A DNA stretch of 64,000 bases from Anaerolineales bacterium (GTDB lineage Bacteria > Chloroflexota > Anaerolineae > Anaerolineales > UBA11579): positions 229,342 to 293,341 of the forward strand of contig JAHBVC010000002.1 in the NCBI GenBank assembly GCA_019637755.1, written 5' to 3'. The notes under the pieces are model-generated. The model worked only from the letters and a program-made list of their open reading frames with translations. It ran no database searches and had not been told where the DNA came from. Shown piece after piece: positions 1 through 9,247 of this stretch. Numbering within the stretch: the first letter of the stretch is position 1; each line of letters starts with the position of its first letter. The position numbers and the translations under genes were made by a program.

Positions 1-7
1 AGTCACG

Positions 8-1228
8 GTGAGCGTGGGGCAAGCGCGCCGCTACCTGGTGGCGTACCAGCGCCTGGCCCAGCCGCGCACTCTCAAGGGCAAAGCCGGGGCGCTCGAATAC
101 ATCCGCCAGGTGAATTGCATCCAATTCGATCCGATCAATGTGGTGGGGCAAAACCCTCACCTCGTTTTGCAATCACGCGTGCGCAACTACCGGCCGGCAC
201 TGCTGGATGAACTGCTGTACCGCGAGCGCAGCCTGGTGGATGGCTTCGATAAGGTGATGTCGATCTACCCACGCGAAGACTGGCCCTTCTTCAACGCCTA
301 CCGCGCGGCGATGGGCCAACTGTACAAAGAGGCCAGCAGCACCGAGAAAGCCACGCGCCTGCTCGATTGGGTGCGCGAGGAAATTCGCACGCGCGGCCCG
401 CTCTCGGCATTGGAATTGGAAGACGATACCAAGATGGATTGGTGGCTCACCGGCTCGGCGCGGGCGGTGCGCATCGCTCTCGACATTTTGTTTTACTCAG
501 GCGAGGTAGTGATCCACCACCGGGTGGCCAACCGGCGCTATTTTGAGCTGGCGACGCGCGTATTGGGCGAGCCGCTCACCGCGCCGGCCGATCCGCACGA
601 GGATGCCAGCGCCTACCGCGAATGGCACGTACTGCGCCGCATCGAAAGCATGGGGCTGGCTCGCCCGCAGGGCAACGGCCAATGGGGCGGCATCCAACGT
701 AGTGGCTCGCTGGAGCCGGTGCTGGCGCGCCTGGTGGGCCGCGAGGCGATCGCCCGCGTGGGCGTGGAGGGCGTGCCCGGCCAGGTGTTTTACCTGCCGC
801 GCAGCCAACTCGCCGCGCTACAACGCACGCCGCCGCGCCGGGCTGCTGCTGCCAGCTTCCTGGCGCCACTGGATAACCTGCTGTGGGATCGTGACCTGCT
901 GGAGCAGCTGTTTGGCTTCTACTACCGCTGGGAAGTGTACGTGCCCGAGGCGAAACGCCAGTATGGCTACTATGTGCTGCCAGTCTTGTATGGCGATGCG
1001 TTTGTAGCGCGTTTTGACCCGGGCTATGACCGCAAAACACAAACGCTGACGATCAAGAATTGGTGGTGGCAGCCCGGCGTGCCGCGCCGCGATGAAGCAA
1101 TGCAGACCGCTTTGGCGCAATGCCTGCGTGATTTCATGCGCTACCTGGGCGCCCAGCGCACAGTGCTGGGCGCGCCGGTGCAGCGCGAGCGCACGCTGAA
1201 GGCAATCGTGCGCCTGGCGGCGAGCTAA
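8..1228 (+). CDS. YcaQ/AlkX-type winged-helix DNA glycosylase
   Basis: This 406-aa protein matches the YcaQ (HTH_42) family, whose members unhook interstrand crosslinks and remove bulky alkylated purines from DNA. The family's Q-x-D catalytic signature is visible as QFD at residues 39-41, followed by the typical stretch NVVGQNPHLVLQSR. Winged-helix segments follow (about 105-190), and a conserved C-terminal part contains DNLLWDRD (about 288-295). The length is usual for the family. The start used is a GTG only 7 bases inside the window, so a slightly longer N-terminus upstream cannot be excluded. The stop overlaps the stop of the convergent next gene by 4 bases. The substrate range is inferred from the family. 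Confidence 0.85.
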   Translation: MSVGQARRYLVAYQRLAQPRTLKGKAGALEYIRQVNCIQFDPINVVGQNPHLVLQSRVRNYRPALLDELLYRERSLVDGFDKVMSIYPREDWPFFNAYRAAMGQLYKEASSTEKATRLLDWVREEIRTRGPLSALELEDDTKMDWWLTGSARAVRIALDILFYSGEVVIHHRVANRRYFELATRVLGEPLTAPADPHEDASAYREWHVLRRIESMGLARPQGNGQWGGIQRSGSLEPVLARLVGREAIARVGVEGVPGQVFYLPRSQLAALQRTPPRRAAAASFLAPLDNLLWDRDLLEQLFGFYYRWEVYVPEAKRQYGYYVLPVLYGDAFVARFDPGYDRKTQTLTIKNWWWQPGVPRRDEAMQTALAQCLRDFMRYLGAQRTVLGAPVQRERTLKAIVRLAAS

Positions 1229-2529
1229 GGCGCCAGGGACGCGGGGGCGCGCAAGGTGTCTAGCTGGCGTACTTCGCCAGGCGTAGCGCCGAGCTGCCAC
1301 AGCGCCAGCTGGGCGGGGCTGCGCTGCCCATCCGGGTAGCCGGCGGCCTGCAGCCCGGCGGCCACCTGGGCCGGCGTGATCGCCGCCGGCGAGCCGGCGG
1401 CAGCCAACGCATGCTCAAGGGCGCTGGTCAGGATGGCCAGGCTGGCCTGGGCGAAGCTGTCCTGTACCAGGCCCAGCACGGCAGGCGCCTGCCCCTCCCC
1501 CACGGGCTTCAGCGGCAGCGCCGAAACGAGATACAGCCCCTCGGCGAAGGCTGGATCGGCCAGGTATTCGTACAGCGCCGGCTCATAGGCCAGGCTGGGC
1601 GCGGCCACTGCGAAGCGCCCCTGCAGGCCGAGGTGGCCGAGCGCGTTGAGCACCGCGGCCAGCCCATACGAATCCGCATTGACATACAGCAGATTAACAT
1701 TGAGATCGCGGGCAGTGTAGATCCACTCGTAGACGTTGAGATCCGCACGGGGGCTGAGCTCGACGGTTTGCACGATGGGCACATCAAGCTCCTCGGCAAA
1801 TTGCTCCAGCTGCGGGGTGAATACTTCCCCCGCCAGGCTGCCCGGCCAGGAGACGATCGCCAGGCGCAGCGGGCTGCTCAGGCTGCGGGTATCCTCGGCG
1901 CGGCGCGGGGCTTGCATAAAGCGCAGCCAGTGGGCCAGGGCCTGGGCCGGAGGCGGCTCCAGGCCGTAGAGCACACCGCGGGCCTGGGCGGCAACTCCCG
2001 GACCAAGCGCAGGCAGATTGCGTTGTGTGAGCCACTGGATGAGCAGCTCTTCGCTGGCGGCATCGCAGAGCAGAGCTAGCGGCGCGGGCTGGTCCGTAGC
2101 GGCTTGCTGGGCGGCGGCCGCGGCGGATGGCTCCGGCTGGGTGGCATCGCCCGTATCGATCAGATCAAACTGTAACTGGGCCCCTTGCAGGCCACCGGCG
2201 GCGTTGTATTGCTGCAGGGCCGCCTCCAGCGCACCGGCACGCCATGCAGACGAAGCGGACAAGGGGCCGCTGCGGGCGCAGAACAGATGCAGGTGCAGAG
2301 TCTGCCCAGCGAAGGCGGTGCTGATCGTGGCGGCTGGCGTGGCGGGCTGGGCCGCGGCCGCGGTGGGCGTATAGGTGGCCAGGGTTTGGCCATACAGACT
2401 GGAGAAAATATAGGGGGTCGGCGTGGAGACCGGCGCAGGCAGGCTGAGCGCCGCGCTGGGTTGGCAGGCGAACAGACCCAGGGCCAACAGTGCCAACAAG
2501 CGGAGAGAGCGGCGTTTGACGGTGCTCAT
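1225..2529 (-). CDS. Lipoprotein resembling a type 1 periplasmic binding protein
   Basis: A 434-aa exported protein. It has an N-terminal basic and hydrophobic signal with a lipobox-like LFAC at residues 19-22, then a Thr/Pro-rich linker (about 30-70) typical of Chloroflexota surface proteins. The rest has the alternating layout of branched-chain amino-acid type (Leu/Ile/Val-binding) receptors: LHLFCARSGPL, then RAGALEAALQQYNAAGG, which resembles the 'G...A...N..GG' opening of that family. No permease or ATPase lies next to it, so it may be a lone sensor or binding lipoprotein. The ligand is unknown. Its start overlaps the stop of the upstream dehydratase gene (ATGA), suggesting a two-gene transcript. 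Confidence 0.65.
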   Translation of the reverse strand: MSTVKRRSLRLLALLALGLFACQPSAALSLPAPVSTPTPYIFSSLYGQTLATYTPTAAAAQPATPAATISTAFAGQTLHLHLFCARSGPLSASSAWRAGALEAALQQYNAAGGLQGAQLQFDLIDTGDATQPEPSAAAAAQQAATDQPAPLALLCDAASEELLIQWLTQRNLPALGPGVAAQARGVLYGLEPPPAQALAHWLRFMQAPRRAEDTRSLSSPLRLAIVSWPGSLAGEVFTPQLEQFAEELDVPIVQTVELSPRADLNVYEWIYTARDLNVNLLYVNADSYGLAAVLNALGHLGLQGRFAVAAPSLAYEPALYEYLADPAFAEGLYLVSALPLKPVGEGQAPAVLGLVQDSFAQASLAILTSALEHALAAAGSPAAITPAQVAAGLQAAGYPDGQRSPAQLALWQLGATPGEVRQLDTLRAPASLAP

Positions 2530-2879
2530 TCAGACGAATAGAGCGCGTCGGTCTTGGCAGCCATGATGAAATCGTTACCGTGCAGGCCGTGAATCTTGTG
2601 CGTCCACCATTCCACGCGCACTTTGCCCCATTCGGTGCGCAGCAGCGGGTGATGCCCCTGCTGCTCGGCCAGCGCTCCGACGCGTTGGGTGAAGGCGAGC
2701 GCGCCGGCAAAATCGGCAAAGCGGAAGCCGCGGCGCAGGCGCTGCACGCCGCCCACGCTGACCAGGCGCCATTCGGGCACCTGCGGCAGCAGCTGGTTGA
2801 TCTCGGCGGCGGTGAGGGTGGGCTCGCCTGCCTGGCAGGCGGCACAGGTTCGTTGGCCTAACGGCACAAGCGTACTCAT
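2526..2879 (-). CDS. phhB: 4a-hydroxytetrahydrobiopterin (pterin-4a-carbinolamine) dehydratase
   Basis: A 117-aa protein of the PCD/DCoH family, which dehydrates 4a-hydroxytetrahydropterin and is also found as a moonlighting partner in pterin or molybdopterin metabolism. The family core is plain: EWRLV, FRFADFAGALAFTQRVG, the GHHPLL motif with its catalytic histidines, and THKIHGLHGNDFIMA near the C-terminus. The start at 2879 (MSTLVPLG) is preferred over an upstream in-frame start because the protein then matches the family and because a TATAAT box lies only 6 bases before it, consistent with a leaderless mRNA. No aromatic amino-acid hydroxylase gene is seen nearby. Confidence 0.9.
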   Translation of the reverse strand: MSTLVPLGQRTCAACQAGEPTLTAAEINQLLPQVPEWRLVSVGGVQRLRRGFRFADFAGALAFTQRVGALAEQQGHHPLLRTEWGKVRVEWWTHKIHGLHGNDFIMAAKTDALYSSE

Positions 2880-2885
2880 GGCTTG

Positions 2886-2891
2886 ATTATA
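2886..2891 (-). promoter_or_regulatory. -10 box for leaderless transcription of the pterin dehydratase gene
   Basis: A perfect TATAAT on the minus strand ends 6 bases before the ATG at 2879, so transcription would begin at or within a base or two of the start codon. No good -35 box is seen 17 bases upstream. The same geometry recurs before several other host genes in this window. Confidence 0.6.
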
Positions 2892-3004
2892 ATGTTTGCG
2901 TAGCAGGGCTGGCTTAGGGCCACTTAAGCCTGCCCTATGCCGGTTGCAGCGCACCCGGCTTATCAAAACTGCGGCGAGGACTTGGCGTCCTCATTTCTGT
3001 TAAT

Positions 3005-3075
3005 TGAGTGAGCAGGGATCAGTGAGTAGTGAGTAGAAAGAAGTGAACTGGGAGCAGTGAGTAGTAAGTAGCCGC
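3005..3075. repeat. GTGAGTAGT/GTGAGCAGT-type low-complexity intergenic repeat
   Basis: A run of degenerate 7-10-bp units (tgagcag, agtgagtag, agtgaac, gagcagtgagtagtaagtag) fills the space before the transporter gene and ends just before its ribosome-binding site. The same sequence family recurs at 7485-7591. Confidence 0.7.
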
Positions 3076-3110
3076 TGTTCACTGGTGATTTGCAATAAGT
3101 TAGGAGCATC

Positions 3111-3767
3111 GTGAAAAAAGAAGACATAGCAGCCCCCTCCCCCCTCCCCGCCACCGCTGTAGTGGTGATTGCCGCGTACATTGCGGCGCAAATGTTGGCG
3201 GATGTGGCCAGCGTCAAAATCGGCACGCTGACCCTGCCGGCGTTGGGCAGCCTGGCGGTGGATATGGGCACGTTCATCTACCCGATCACGTTTACGCTGC
3301 GCGATGTGGTGCACAAGCTGCTGGGGCGCAGCGTGGCGCGCACGCTGGTGGTGGCGGCAGGCGCCATCAACCTGGGCATGGCGGCCTACCTGGTGTGGGC
3401 GGCCAAGTTCCCCAGCGATGCCAGCTGGGGGTTGGGCGCCGAGTTCGCCGCGGTGCTGACGCCGGTGTGGCGCATTACGCTGGCCTCGATCGTCGCCGAG
3501 GTGGTGAGCGAGCTGCTGGATACGGAGCTGTATCACCTGTTCGTGACGCGCATCACGTGGCGCTACCAATGGGCGCGGGTGCTGGTGAGCAACAGCCTGA
3601 GCGTGCCGGTGGACAATCTCATTTTTGCGGTGGGCGCGTTTGGCGGCCTGCTGCCGTGGGCGACGGTGTGGGGCATTTTTGTGGTGAATTTGCTGGTCAA
3701 GTATGCGGTGACACTGTTGAGCCTGCCGCTGATCTATGTGGTGCCGGAGCGGCGCGGGGTGGAATAA
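3111..3767 (+). CDS. yhhQ: Queuosine precursor transporter, YhhQ/VUT family
   Basis: A 218-aa integral membrane protein of the vitamin-uptake-like VUT_1 family, whose studied members import queuosine precursors (preQ0/preQ1). About six hydrophobic segments are visible. Family hallmarks are DMGTFIYPITFTLRDVVHKLLG near residues 51-72 and SELLDTELYHLF near 134-145, plus the VDNLIFAVGAFGG segment. Translation starts at GTG 3111, preceded by AGGAG 4 bases upstream. The gene is monocistronic. No queuosine biosynthesis gene is adjacent and no preQ1 riboswitch was recognised in the repeat-rich upstream region. Confidence 0.88.
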   Translation: MKKEDIAAPSPLPATAVVVIAAYIAAQMLADVASVKIGTLTLPALGSLAVDMGTFIYPITFTLRDVVHKLLGRSVARTLVVAAGAINLGMAAYLVWAAKFPSDASWGLGAEFAAVLTPVWRITLASIVAEVVSELLDTELYHLFVTRITWRYQWARVLVSNSLSVPVDNLIFAVGAFGGLLPWATVWGIFVVNLLVKYAVTLLSLPLIYVVPERRGVE

Positions 3768-3789
3768 AAGCTACAGTTGATAGAAGATA

Positions 3790-4390
3790 TGCCAGCAAAG
3801 ATTCTTCCCTGGTCAGGCTTCGGCTATCCTGGTGTGGATGAACAAACCCGGTCAGAATGACACAGTACGTTTGGTCGGCACAGCATGAATATGCGCTTGC
3901 CAGCATGCTTGTCCCTCAACAAAAACTGGGGCTTGCTGTGCCCTAAAGGATTCTTCATCCGCTGCGCTCGTTCGGAATGACGGTGTTGTGCGTTGCGTGA
4001 ACATATCTGAGATTGCTTCGTCCGTTTGCCGCAAAGCGGCAGTACTCCTCGCAATGACAATAAGGCAAGAGGCCAGCATGCTACGCTGCGAAGCAGCGGA
4101 CGCCCCTACACAGCCAAGCCGTCATTCCGAGCGTAGCGAGGAATCCTTTAGGACATAGCACAATAAGCCTGTTTGTAATGTCCTAAAGGATTCCTCCTCG
4201 CGGCTACGCCGCTCGTTCGGAATGACAGCCTGCACGGAGCAGTCCCAAAGCCTGTGTACGCCTGCACTTGGGGATTGCTTCGTCCGCTTGCCGCAAAGCG
4301 GCAATACTCCTCGCAATGACAATAAGGCAAGGCGCAGCATGCTACGCCATGAAGCAGCGGACGCCCCTGCATGATGGCTATAGTCTAAAA
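3790..4390. repeat. Mosaic of dispersed inverted repeats between convergent genes
   Basis: This ~600-bp gene-free stretch separates the convergent yhhQ and aspS genes. It is built from recurring modules. One is 'GGATTCCTC...CGGAATGAC' in both orientations (about 3798-3860, 3948-3982, 4120-4155, 4185-4227). Another is 'GATTGCTTCGTCCG.TTGCCGCAAAGCGGCA.TACTCCTCGCAATGAC' (4014-4060 and 4274-4320). A third is a trailing GCATGCTACGC...GAAGCAGCGGACGCCCCT module (about 4075-4110 and 4337-4372). Thus 4014-4110 and 4274-4372 form a direct repeat of about 95 bp. No open frame in it looks like a gene. Confidence 0.75.
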
Positions 4391-4393
4391 ATC

Positions 4394-4422
4394 AAAAAGG
4401 CCGAGCGGTTGCTCGGCCTTTT
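4394..4422 (-). terminator. Rho-independent terminator of aspS
   Basis: The stem GGCCGAGC / GCTCGGCC with a 4-base loop is flanked by A/T runs on both sides, immediately after the aspS stop codon. On the minus strand the U-tract is TTTTTGATTTTT. It could also stop rightward transcription. Confidence 0.9.
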
Positions 4423-4423
4423 G

Positions 4424-6214
<1,791 letters not shown>

Positions 6215-6242
6215 CACAATCCTCACAAGAATAAGTGCAAAC

Positions 6243-6410
6243 AAAAACGCCCGGTGCGAATGCACCGGGCGAGAGCCAACCAGGCGGACCTAACGAGCCG
6301 CCAGGCAGGGGCCTCCCGCCCGCTGGGGGTTATTGTCCAGATTATTGCTGTCCACAACGATGGGTTGGAACATACGGGGATTATAGCATTAACAATTTAA
6401 TCCCCAGCAA
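6243..6410 (-). promoter_or_regulatory. aspS promoter and attenuator-like leader RNA
   Basis: On the minus strand a perfect -10 TATAAT sits at 6380-6385, with a weak -35 (TTGCTG, 6405-6410). The transcript would carry a ~155-nt leader. Just before the gene it forms a 10-bp hairpin CGCCCGGTGC-ATTC-GCACCGGGCG (6248-6271) followed by TTTTTGTTT, an intrinsic terminator 29 bases from the start codon. Upstream, CGGGCGGGAG (6313-6322) can pair with CTCTCGCCCG (6266-6275). That 10-bp helix, with one G-U, would destroy the terminator. I did not find the conserved T-box antiterminator sequence, so the sensing mechanism is unknown. Confidence 0.6.
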
Positions 6411-6472
6411 GGGTCCAGCGAGAAATCGCGCGTCTGCAGGCTTAACAGACACTTGACCAGGGCAAAAGCCGT

Positions 6473-7306
6473 CTAATCAAACCAAAAATAGCGCCAGCCC
6501 TCGCCAGCATCGTTCACCTGAAACCAGCCTGGCGTGGATTCCACGCGGCTCGGGCCGAGTAGAAGAATCCATGAATCATGGCTGATCATGCTGTGCTCGC
6601 CCAGTGGGTTATAGACCACGAGTTCACGTGCCCCAAAGTTATCGAGAATGAAGCGCGGCTGCTCAAAGAACAAATTGAACCCCGCACCTTTGGCTGCATA
6701 GAAATAGCGACTTATCCCCACCACCCCCGGTGCATAGTCTTGCCAGACTGCTGCCAAGGACGCCGGATAGGCGCCATGCGCGGCATGGTACGCCTCGATA
6801 GCGTCCAACAGTTCAGCGCTATTGGCAATGCCACGCGCCCGGCTGGCTTGGGTGAGCGGCCCCGCCAGCATAAGCTGGGCGGCCAGCAGCGCCAGGGGTA
6901 ACAGCGCCATGTACCGGGCCGCGGTTACCGCTTCCGCGGCACCCACGCCTGTGCGCAGGCGGGCAAGACGCTGTAGGGGCAATAGCGCTGCGATGGCGAA
7001 GGCAACGGCCAACAGCACGCCGCTCAATGCGTAAGCAGCCACGCACAGCAGCACCGCCAGCAGGCCAGCTGCCACCACGGCGGCCAGCGCCCAAGCGCCA
7101 GAGCGGGGCTTCGCACCGCGCCTTTCATATACCAGCCAGGCAATTCCGATCGGAGCCAACAATACTGTGCCCCCCGCTCCCAATAGCTGCATCAGGGTGG
7201 ACACTGGCACCGCTAGCGCATCATATCGCCCGGGAAGAAAGGGATAGAGCATGGCGGCGAGCAAGAGCGCCAATGTAATCAGCATGTGCAGGGATTGAAT
7301 AGGCAT
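6473..7306 (-). CDS. Membrane protein of unknown function
   Basis: A 277-aa protein with about five hydrophobic segments in the first 170 residues. It then has a soluble C-terminal region containing LLDAIEAYHAAHGAYPASLAAVW, which resembles the 'ai..y....G.YP.sl..l' pattern seen after the helix of pseudopilin-like proteins. The C-terminus is rich in aromatic residues. I do not recognise a family. The ATG at 7306 has GGAG five bases upstream. The gene stands alone between the aspS leader and tRNA-Leu. Confidence 0.6.
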   Translation of the reverse strand: MPIQSLHMLITLALLLAAMLYPFLPGRYDALAVPVSTLMQLLGAGGTVLLAPIGIAWLVYERRGAKPRSGAWALAAVVAAGLLAVLLCVAAYALSGVLLAVAFAIAALLPLQRLARLRTGVGAAEAVTAARYMALLPLALLAAQLMLAGPLTQASRARGIANSAELLDAIEAYHAAHGAYPASLAAVWQDYAPGVVGISRYFYAAKGAGFNLFFEQPRFILDNFGARELVVYNPLGEHSMISHDSWILLLGPSRVESTPGWFQVNDAGEGWRYFWFD

Positions 7307-7365
7307 CCAGGCTCCGCGTGTGTGCTTATAGGGTCGTCACTAGATGCAACATCGGCCAGTAAAAG

Positions 7366-7449
7366 TAGCTCGGGTGGGAATCGAACCCACAAGAGGTTGC
7401 CCTCGGAGGATTTTAAGTCCCCTGCGTCTGCCAGTTCCGCCACCGAGCC
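7366..7449 (-). tRNA. tRNA-Leu (anticodon UAA)
   Basis: The minus strand folds as a class II tRNA. The acceptor stem is GGCTCGG / CCGAGCT with discriminator A, and position 8 onward reads TGGCGGAACTGGCAGACGC, typical of tRNA-Leu. The anticodon stem-loop reads GGGACTTAAAATCCT (anticodon TAA), the long variable arm is CCGAGGGCAACCTC, and the T arm is GTGGGTTCGATTCCCAC. The first acceptor pair is a G-U wobble and CCA is not encoded. Confidence 0.93.
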
Positions 7450-7484
7450 GTGCGTAAACGCCGAGTGATTTTATCGCAGTTAAC

Positions 7485-7591
7485 GTGAGCAGTGAGCAGT
7501 AACCAGTGAGCAGGGGTTGCCTGTTCACTGATTACTGTTCACTATTCACTGTTACCTGTCCACTACTTACTGCTCCCCGCTCCCCTGCTCA
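7485..7591. repeat. GTGAGCAGT-type repeat arranged as an inverted pair
   Basis: The left half carries GTGAGCAGTGAGCAGTAACC-type units and the right half carries the complementary TTCACTGATTACTGTTCACT-type units, so the stretch could form a long imperfect stem. It is the same family as 3005-3075. The repeat runs into the 3' end of the PHP gene and supplies its last residues (GAGSSK). Confidence 0.65.
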
Positions 7592-8225
7592 CCTTATTCA
7601 CAATCGCCGCATAGCGCGAGGCCAGGCGGATCAGCGGGCCGCTGGCGCGCTTCGTATACTGCGCCTGCGGCATGGCCGCCCGCAGGCTGGCCGCATCCGT
7701 AAACTCGGGCACCTGCATGGTGGCGCGGCCGACCTCGATGAGGGTGTGCGCATCGGAGCCAGCGGTGCCGCCCAGCTTGAAGCGGGTGGCGAAGCGCTCG
7801 GCGGCCTCGTTGTAGGCCGGGCGGATGTTGCGGGCGTTGAAGGTCTCGACCGCATCCACGTGCGGCGCAATCGCCTCCAGGGCGCGCAGCTCCCAGCCGC
7901 GGCGTGGGTCAAACGGGTGCGAGACGCTGATGTAGGCGCCCTGCTCACGCAGCATGCGAATGGCGTCCATGGGCGGCAGGTGGCGGGGCACCTCTTCGCT
8001 GACGAAGAAGGCCAGCAGCTCGCCCTGCTCGGTCATGATTTCCTCACCGATGATGATGAGCTCGGGGTCGAGCTGCTTGGCGCGCACCGCCCCACTGATG
8101 GAGTTGTGGTCGGTCACCACCAGGCGGTCAATGCCGCGGCGGCGGGCGGTCTTGATGAGGTCTTCCACGCGTACGCGGCAATCGCCGCTGGCGTCTGTGT
8201 GGCAGTGGGTTTCTACGGTGAGCAT
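7563..8225 (-). CDS. PHP-domain metal-dependent phosphoesterase
   Basis: A 220-aa protein with the PHP (polymerase and histidinol phosphatase) metal motifs: ETHCHTDASGD at the N-terminus, TDHNS near residue 40, GEEI (about 62), SHPFD (about 103) and the C-terminal GSDAHT. Such stand-alone PHP proteins hydrolyse phosphoesters, often 3',5'-nucleoside bisphosphates or short RNA. The substrate here is unknown. The start at 8225 is favoured because a TACAAT -10 box lies only 5 bases upstream, implying a leaderless transcript; an in-frame ATG 21 bases further out would lie upstream of that promoter. It is the last host gene before the prophage. Confidence 0.85.
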   Translation of the reverse strand: MLTVETHCHTDASGDCRVRVEDLIKTARRRGIDRLVVTDHNSISGAVRAKQLDPELIIIGEEIMTEQGELLAFFVSEEVPRHLPPMDAIRMLREQGAYISVSHPFDPRRGWELRALEAIAPHVDAVETFNARNIRPAYNEAAERFATRFKLGGTAGSDAHTLIEVGRATMQVPEFTDAASLRAAMPQAQYTKRASGPLIRLASRYAAIVNKVSRGAGSSK

Positions 8226-8230
8226 GGGGG

Positions 8231-8236
8231 GATTGT
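8231..8236 (-). promoter_or_regulatory. -10 box for leaderless PHP transcript
   Basis: TACAAT on the minus strand is followed by CCCCC and then the ATG at 8225, so the expected transcription start falls on the start codon. Confidence 0.5.
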
Positions 8237-8320
8237 AACGGCTCATTTTCTGTCATTGCGAGAAGGTGAAACCTCTTAGTTATTTAACGACGAGATAATC
8301 AAGCTCAAACCTTTACTCTC

Positions 8321-8341
8321 TTAGGGGCTTCGCCCCTAAGA
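8321..8341. terminator. GC-rich hairpin near the prophage left end
   Basis: The stem TTAGGGGC / GCCCCTAA has a 3-base loop in the 248-bp gene-free stretch between the PHP gene and the holin. No U-run follows, so a terminator role is only possible. I see nothing else coding in this stretch. Confidence 0.4.
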
Positions 8342-8448
8342 CCACAGCTCCATAGGCATAAATTCAGGTACCCGGTAAAACGCAGTGGGGAAGCGCAAGA
8401 GCTGGAAATATGGGTGGAGACTCCGGCAGAAGCATAGGGCCAACAAAA

Positions 8449-8476
8449 AAGCCCCCAGGCGCCAGCCTGAGGGCTT
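8449..8476 (-). terminator. Terminator of the prophage late operon
   Basis: On the minus strand the stem AAGCCCTCAGGC / GCCTGGGGGCTT (with a minor mismatch) is followed by TTTTTTGTT, just after the holin stop codon. It closes the long leftward structural operon. Confidence 0.85.
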
Positions 8477-8492
8477 CGTTTCTGCAGAAACG
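8477..8492. promoter_or_regulatory. parS-like palindrome, copy 1
   Basis: The perfect 16-bp palindrome CGTTTCTGCAGAAACG sits between the holin stop codon and the operon terminator, in non-coding DNA. It shares the GTTTC-N4-GAAAC arms of the bacterial parS consensus TGTTTCACGTGAAACA. Identical copies lie at 18895 and 28391. Confidence 0.6.
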
Positions 8493-8494
8493 GG

Positions 8495-8890
8495 TTAGAC
8501 CCCGTCGGCCAAGCGCTTACCCAGCTTGACCACCCCCGAGGCCGCAAGCCCATACAGGATGGCCGTGACGCAGTAAGCAAACCAGGCGCCAAAGTCTGCC
8601 GGCGTGCCGAGGGTCGCGACGAGATAGCACAGGCCAAAGATCAAACCGATGAGCATGGAGACCATCAGCAAGGCCATATCGCGTACGCCGAGGTTACGCA
8701 CGTACTCGACCAGGCCAAAGATGACCACAAAAATCGGGCCCACGCCACCGATGGCGGCGGCCACGAGGGCCGCCAAGTCGATTTCTGCACCGACCACCCC
8801 GCCGGCCGCCGGCACAGCGGGTGCCGGAGCGGCAGCCACCACGAAGATGGCAGCGAACAAAACAAGCAACACAATATACGACTTCTTCAT
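8495..8890 (-). CDS. Putative holin
   Basis: A 131-aa hydrophobic protein with an N-terminal signal-like helix (3-23) and about three further membrane segments (roughly 38-62, 72-95, 103-122), ending in a short basic tail. Small multi-spanning proteins beside the endolysin gene at the end of a late operon are usually holins, which permeabilise the membrane to release the lysin. No sequence family was recognised. It is last in the leftward operon, directly before the terminator. GGAAGAG upstream of the ATG can serve as ribosome-binding site. Confidence 0.6.
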   Translation of the reverse strand: MKKSYIVLLVLFAAIFVVAAAPAPAVPAAGGVVGAEIDLAALVAAAIGGVGPIFVVIFGLVEYVRNLGVRDMALLMVSMLIGLIFGLCYLVATLGTPADFGAWFAYCVTAILYGLAASGVVKLGKRLADGV

Positions 8891-8971
8891 GTTTGATCAC
8901 TCTTCCGTGCCCAGGAATGTTGATCCGTTGAAAAAAACTGACCTCCACGAACTCTCTTGGATCACCTCCTC

Positions 8972-9247
8972 TCACAAGCCAAACAATGCCAGGAATGCTT
9001 TGACCAGCACATCTCGCAGATCCGGAAGAAAGAGCGCCACGAAGGAAGCTGCCAATGCCAAGTAGGCGGCCTGGCGCACTGGCTTGACCTCTTTATCGAT
9101 CTTGGTGTGGAGGTCTTTTACCTGCGCGTGAATATCTGCCTGGGCGGCCAACAGAAGCAGATCTGTCTGCTTGCGGCTCAATCCCTCGCCGCTGGGGCCG
9201 CTATCCACGAGCTTGCGAATGGTGTCGAACGTCTCGCCGTTGGCCAT
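8972..9247 (-). CDS. XhlA-like small membrane-anchored lysis protein
   Basis: A 91-aa protein with a charged, helical N-terminal two thirds (KDLHTKIDKEVKPVRQ), followed by one hydrophobic segment (about 62-88). This is the layout of haemolysin XhlA-type holin partners and of lambdoid spanin-like accessory proteins. It lies between the endolysin and holin genes, so a role in lysis is likely, though only by position and shape. Its ATG directly abuts the TAA of the lysin gene. Confidence 0.5.
   Translation of the reverse strand: MANGETFDTIRKLVDSGPSGEGLSRKQTDLLLLAAQADIHAQVKDLHTKIDKEVKPVRQAAYLALAASFVALFLPDLRDVLVKAFLALFGL

Noticed and set aside
3005..3075. Possible CRISPR or regulatory iterons
   Set aside because: Units are degenerate 7-10 bp, without regular spacing.
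6243..6410. T-box riboswitch before aspS
   Set aside because: The conserved AGGGTGGNACCGCG-type antiterminator sequence was not found; described only as an attenuator-like leader.
7366..7449. tRNA-Leu as the prophage attachment site
   Set aside because: The prophage begins ~800 bp away behind an intact host gene, and no tRNA 3' end copy was found at the right boundary.
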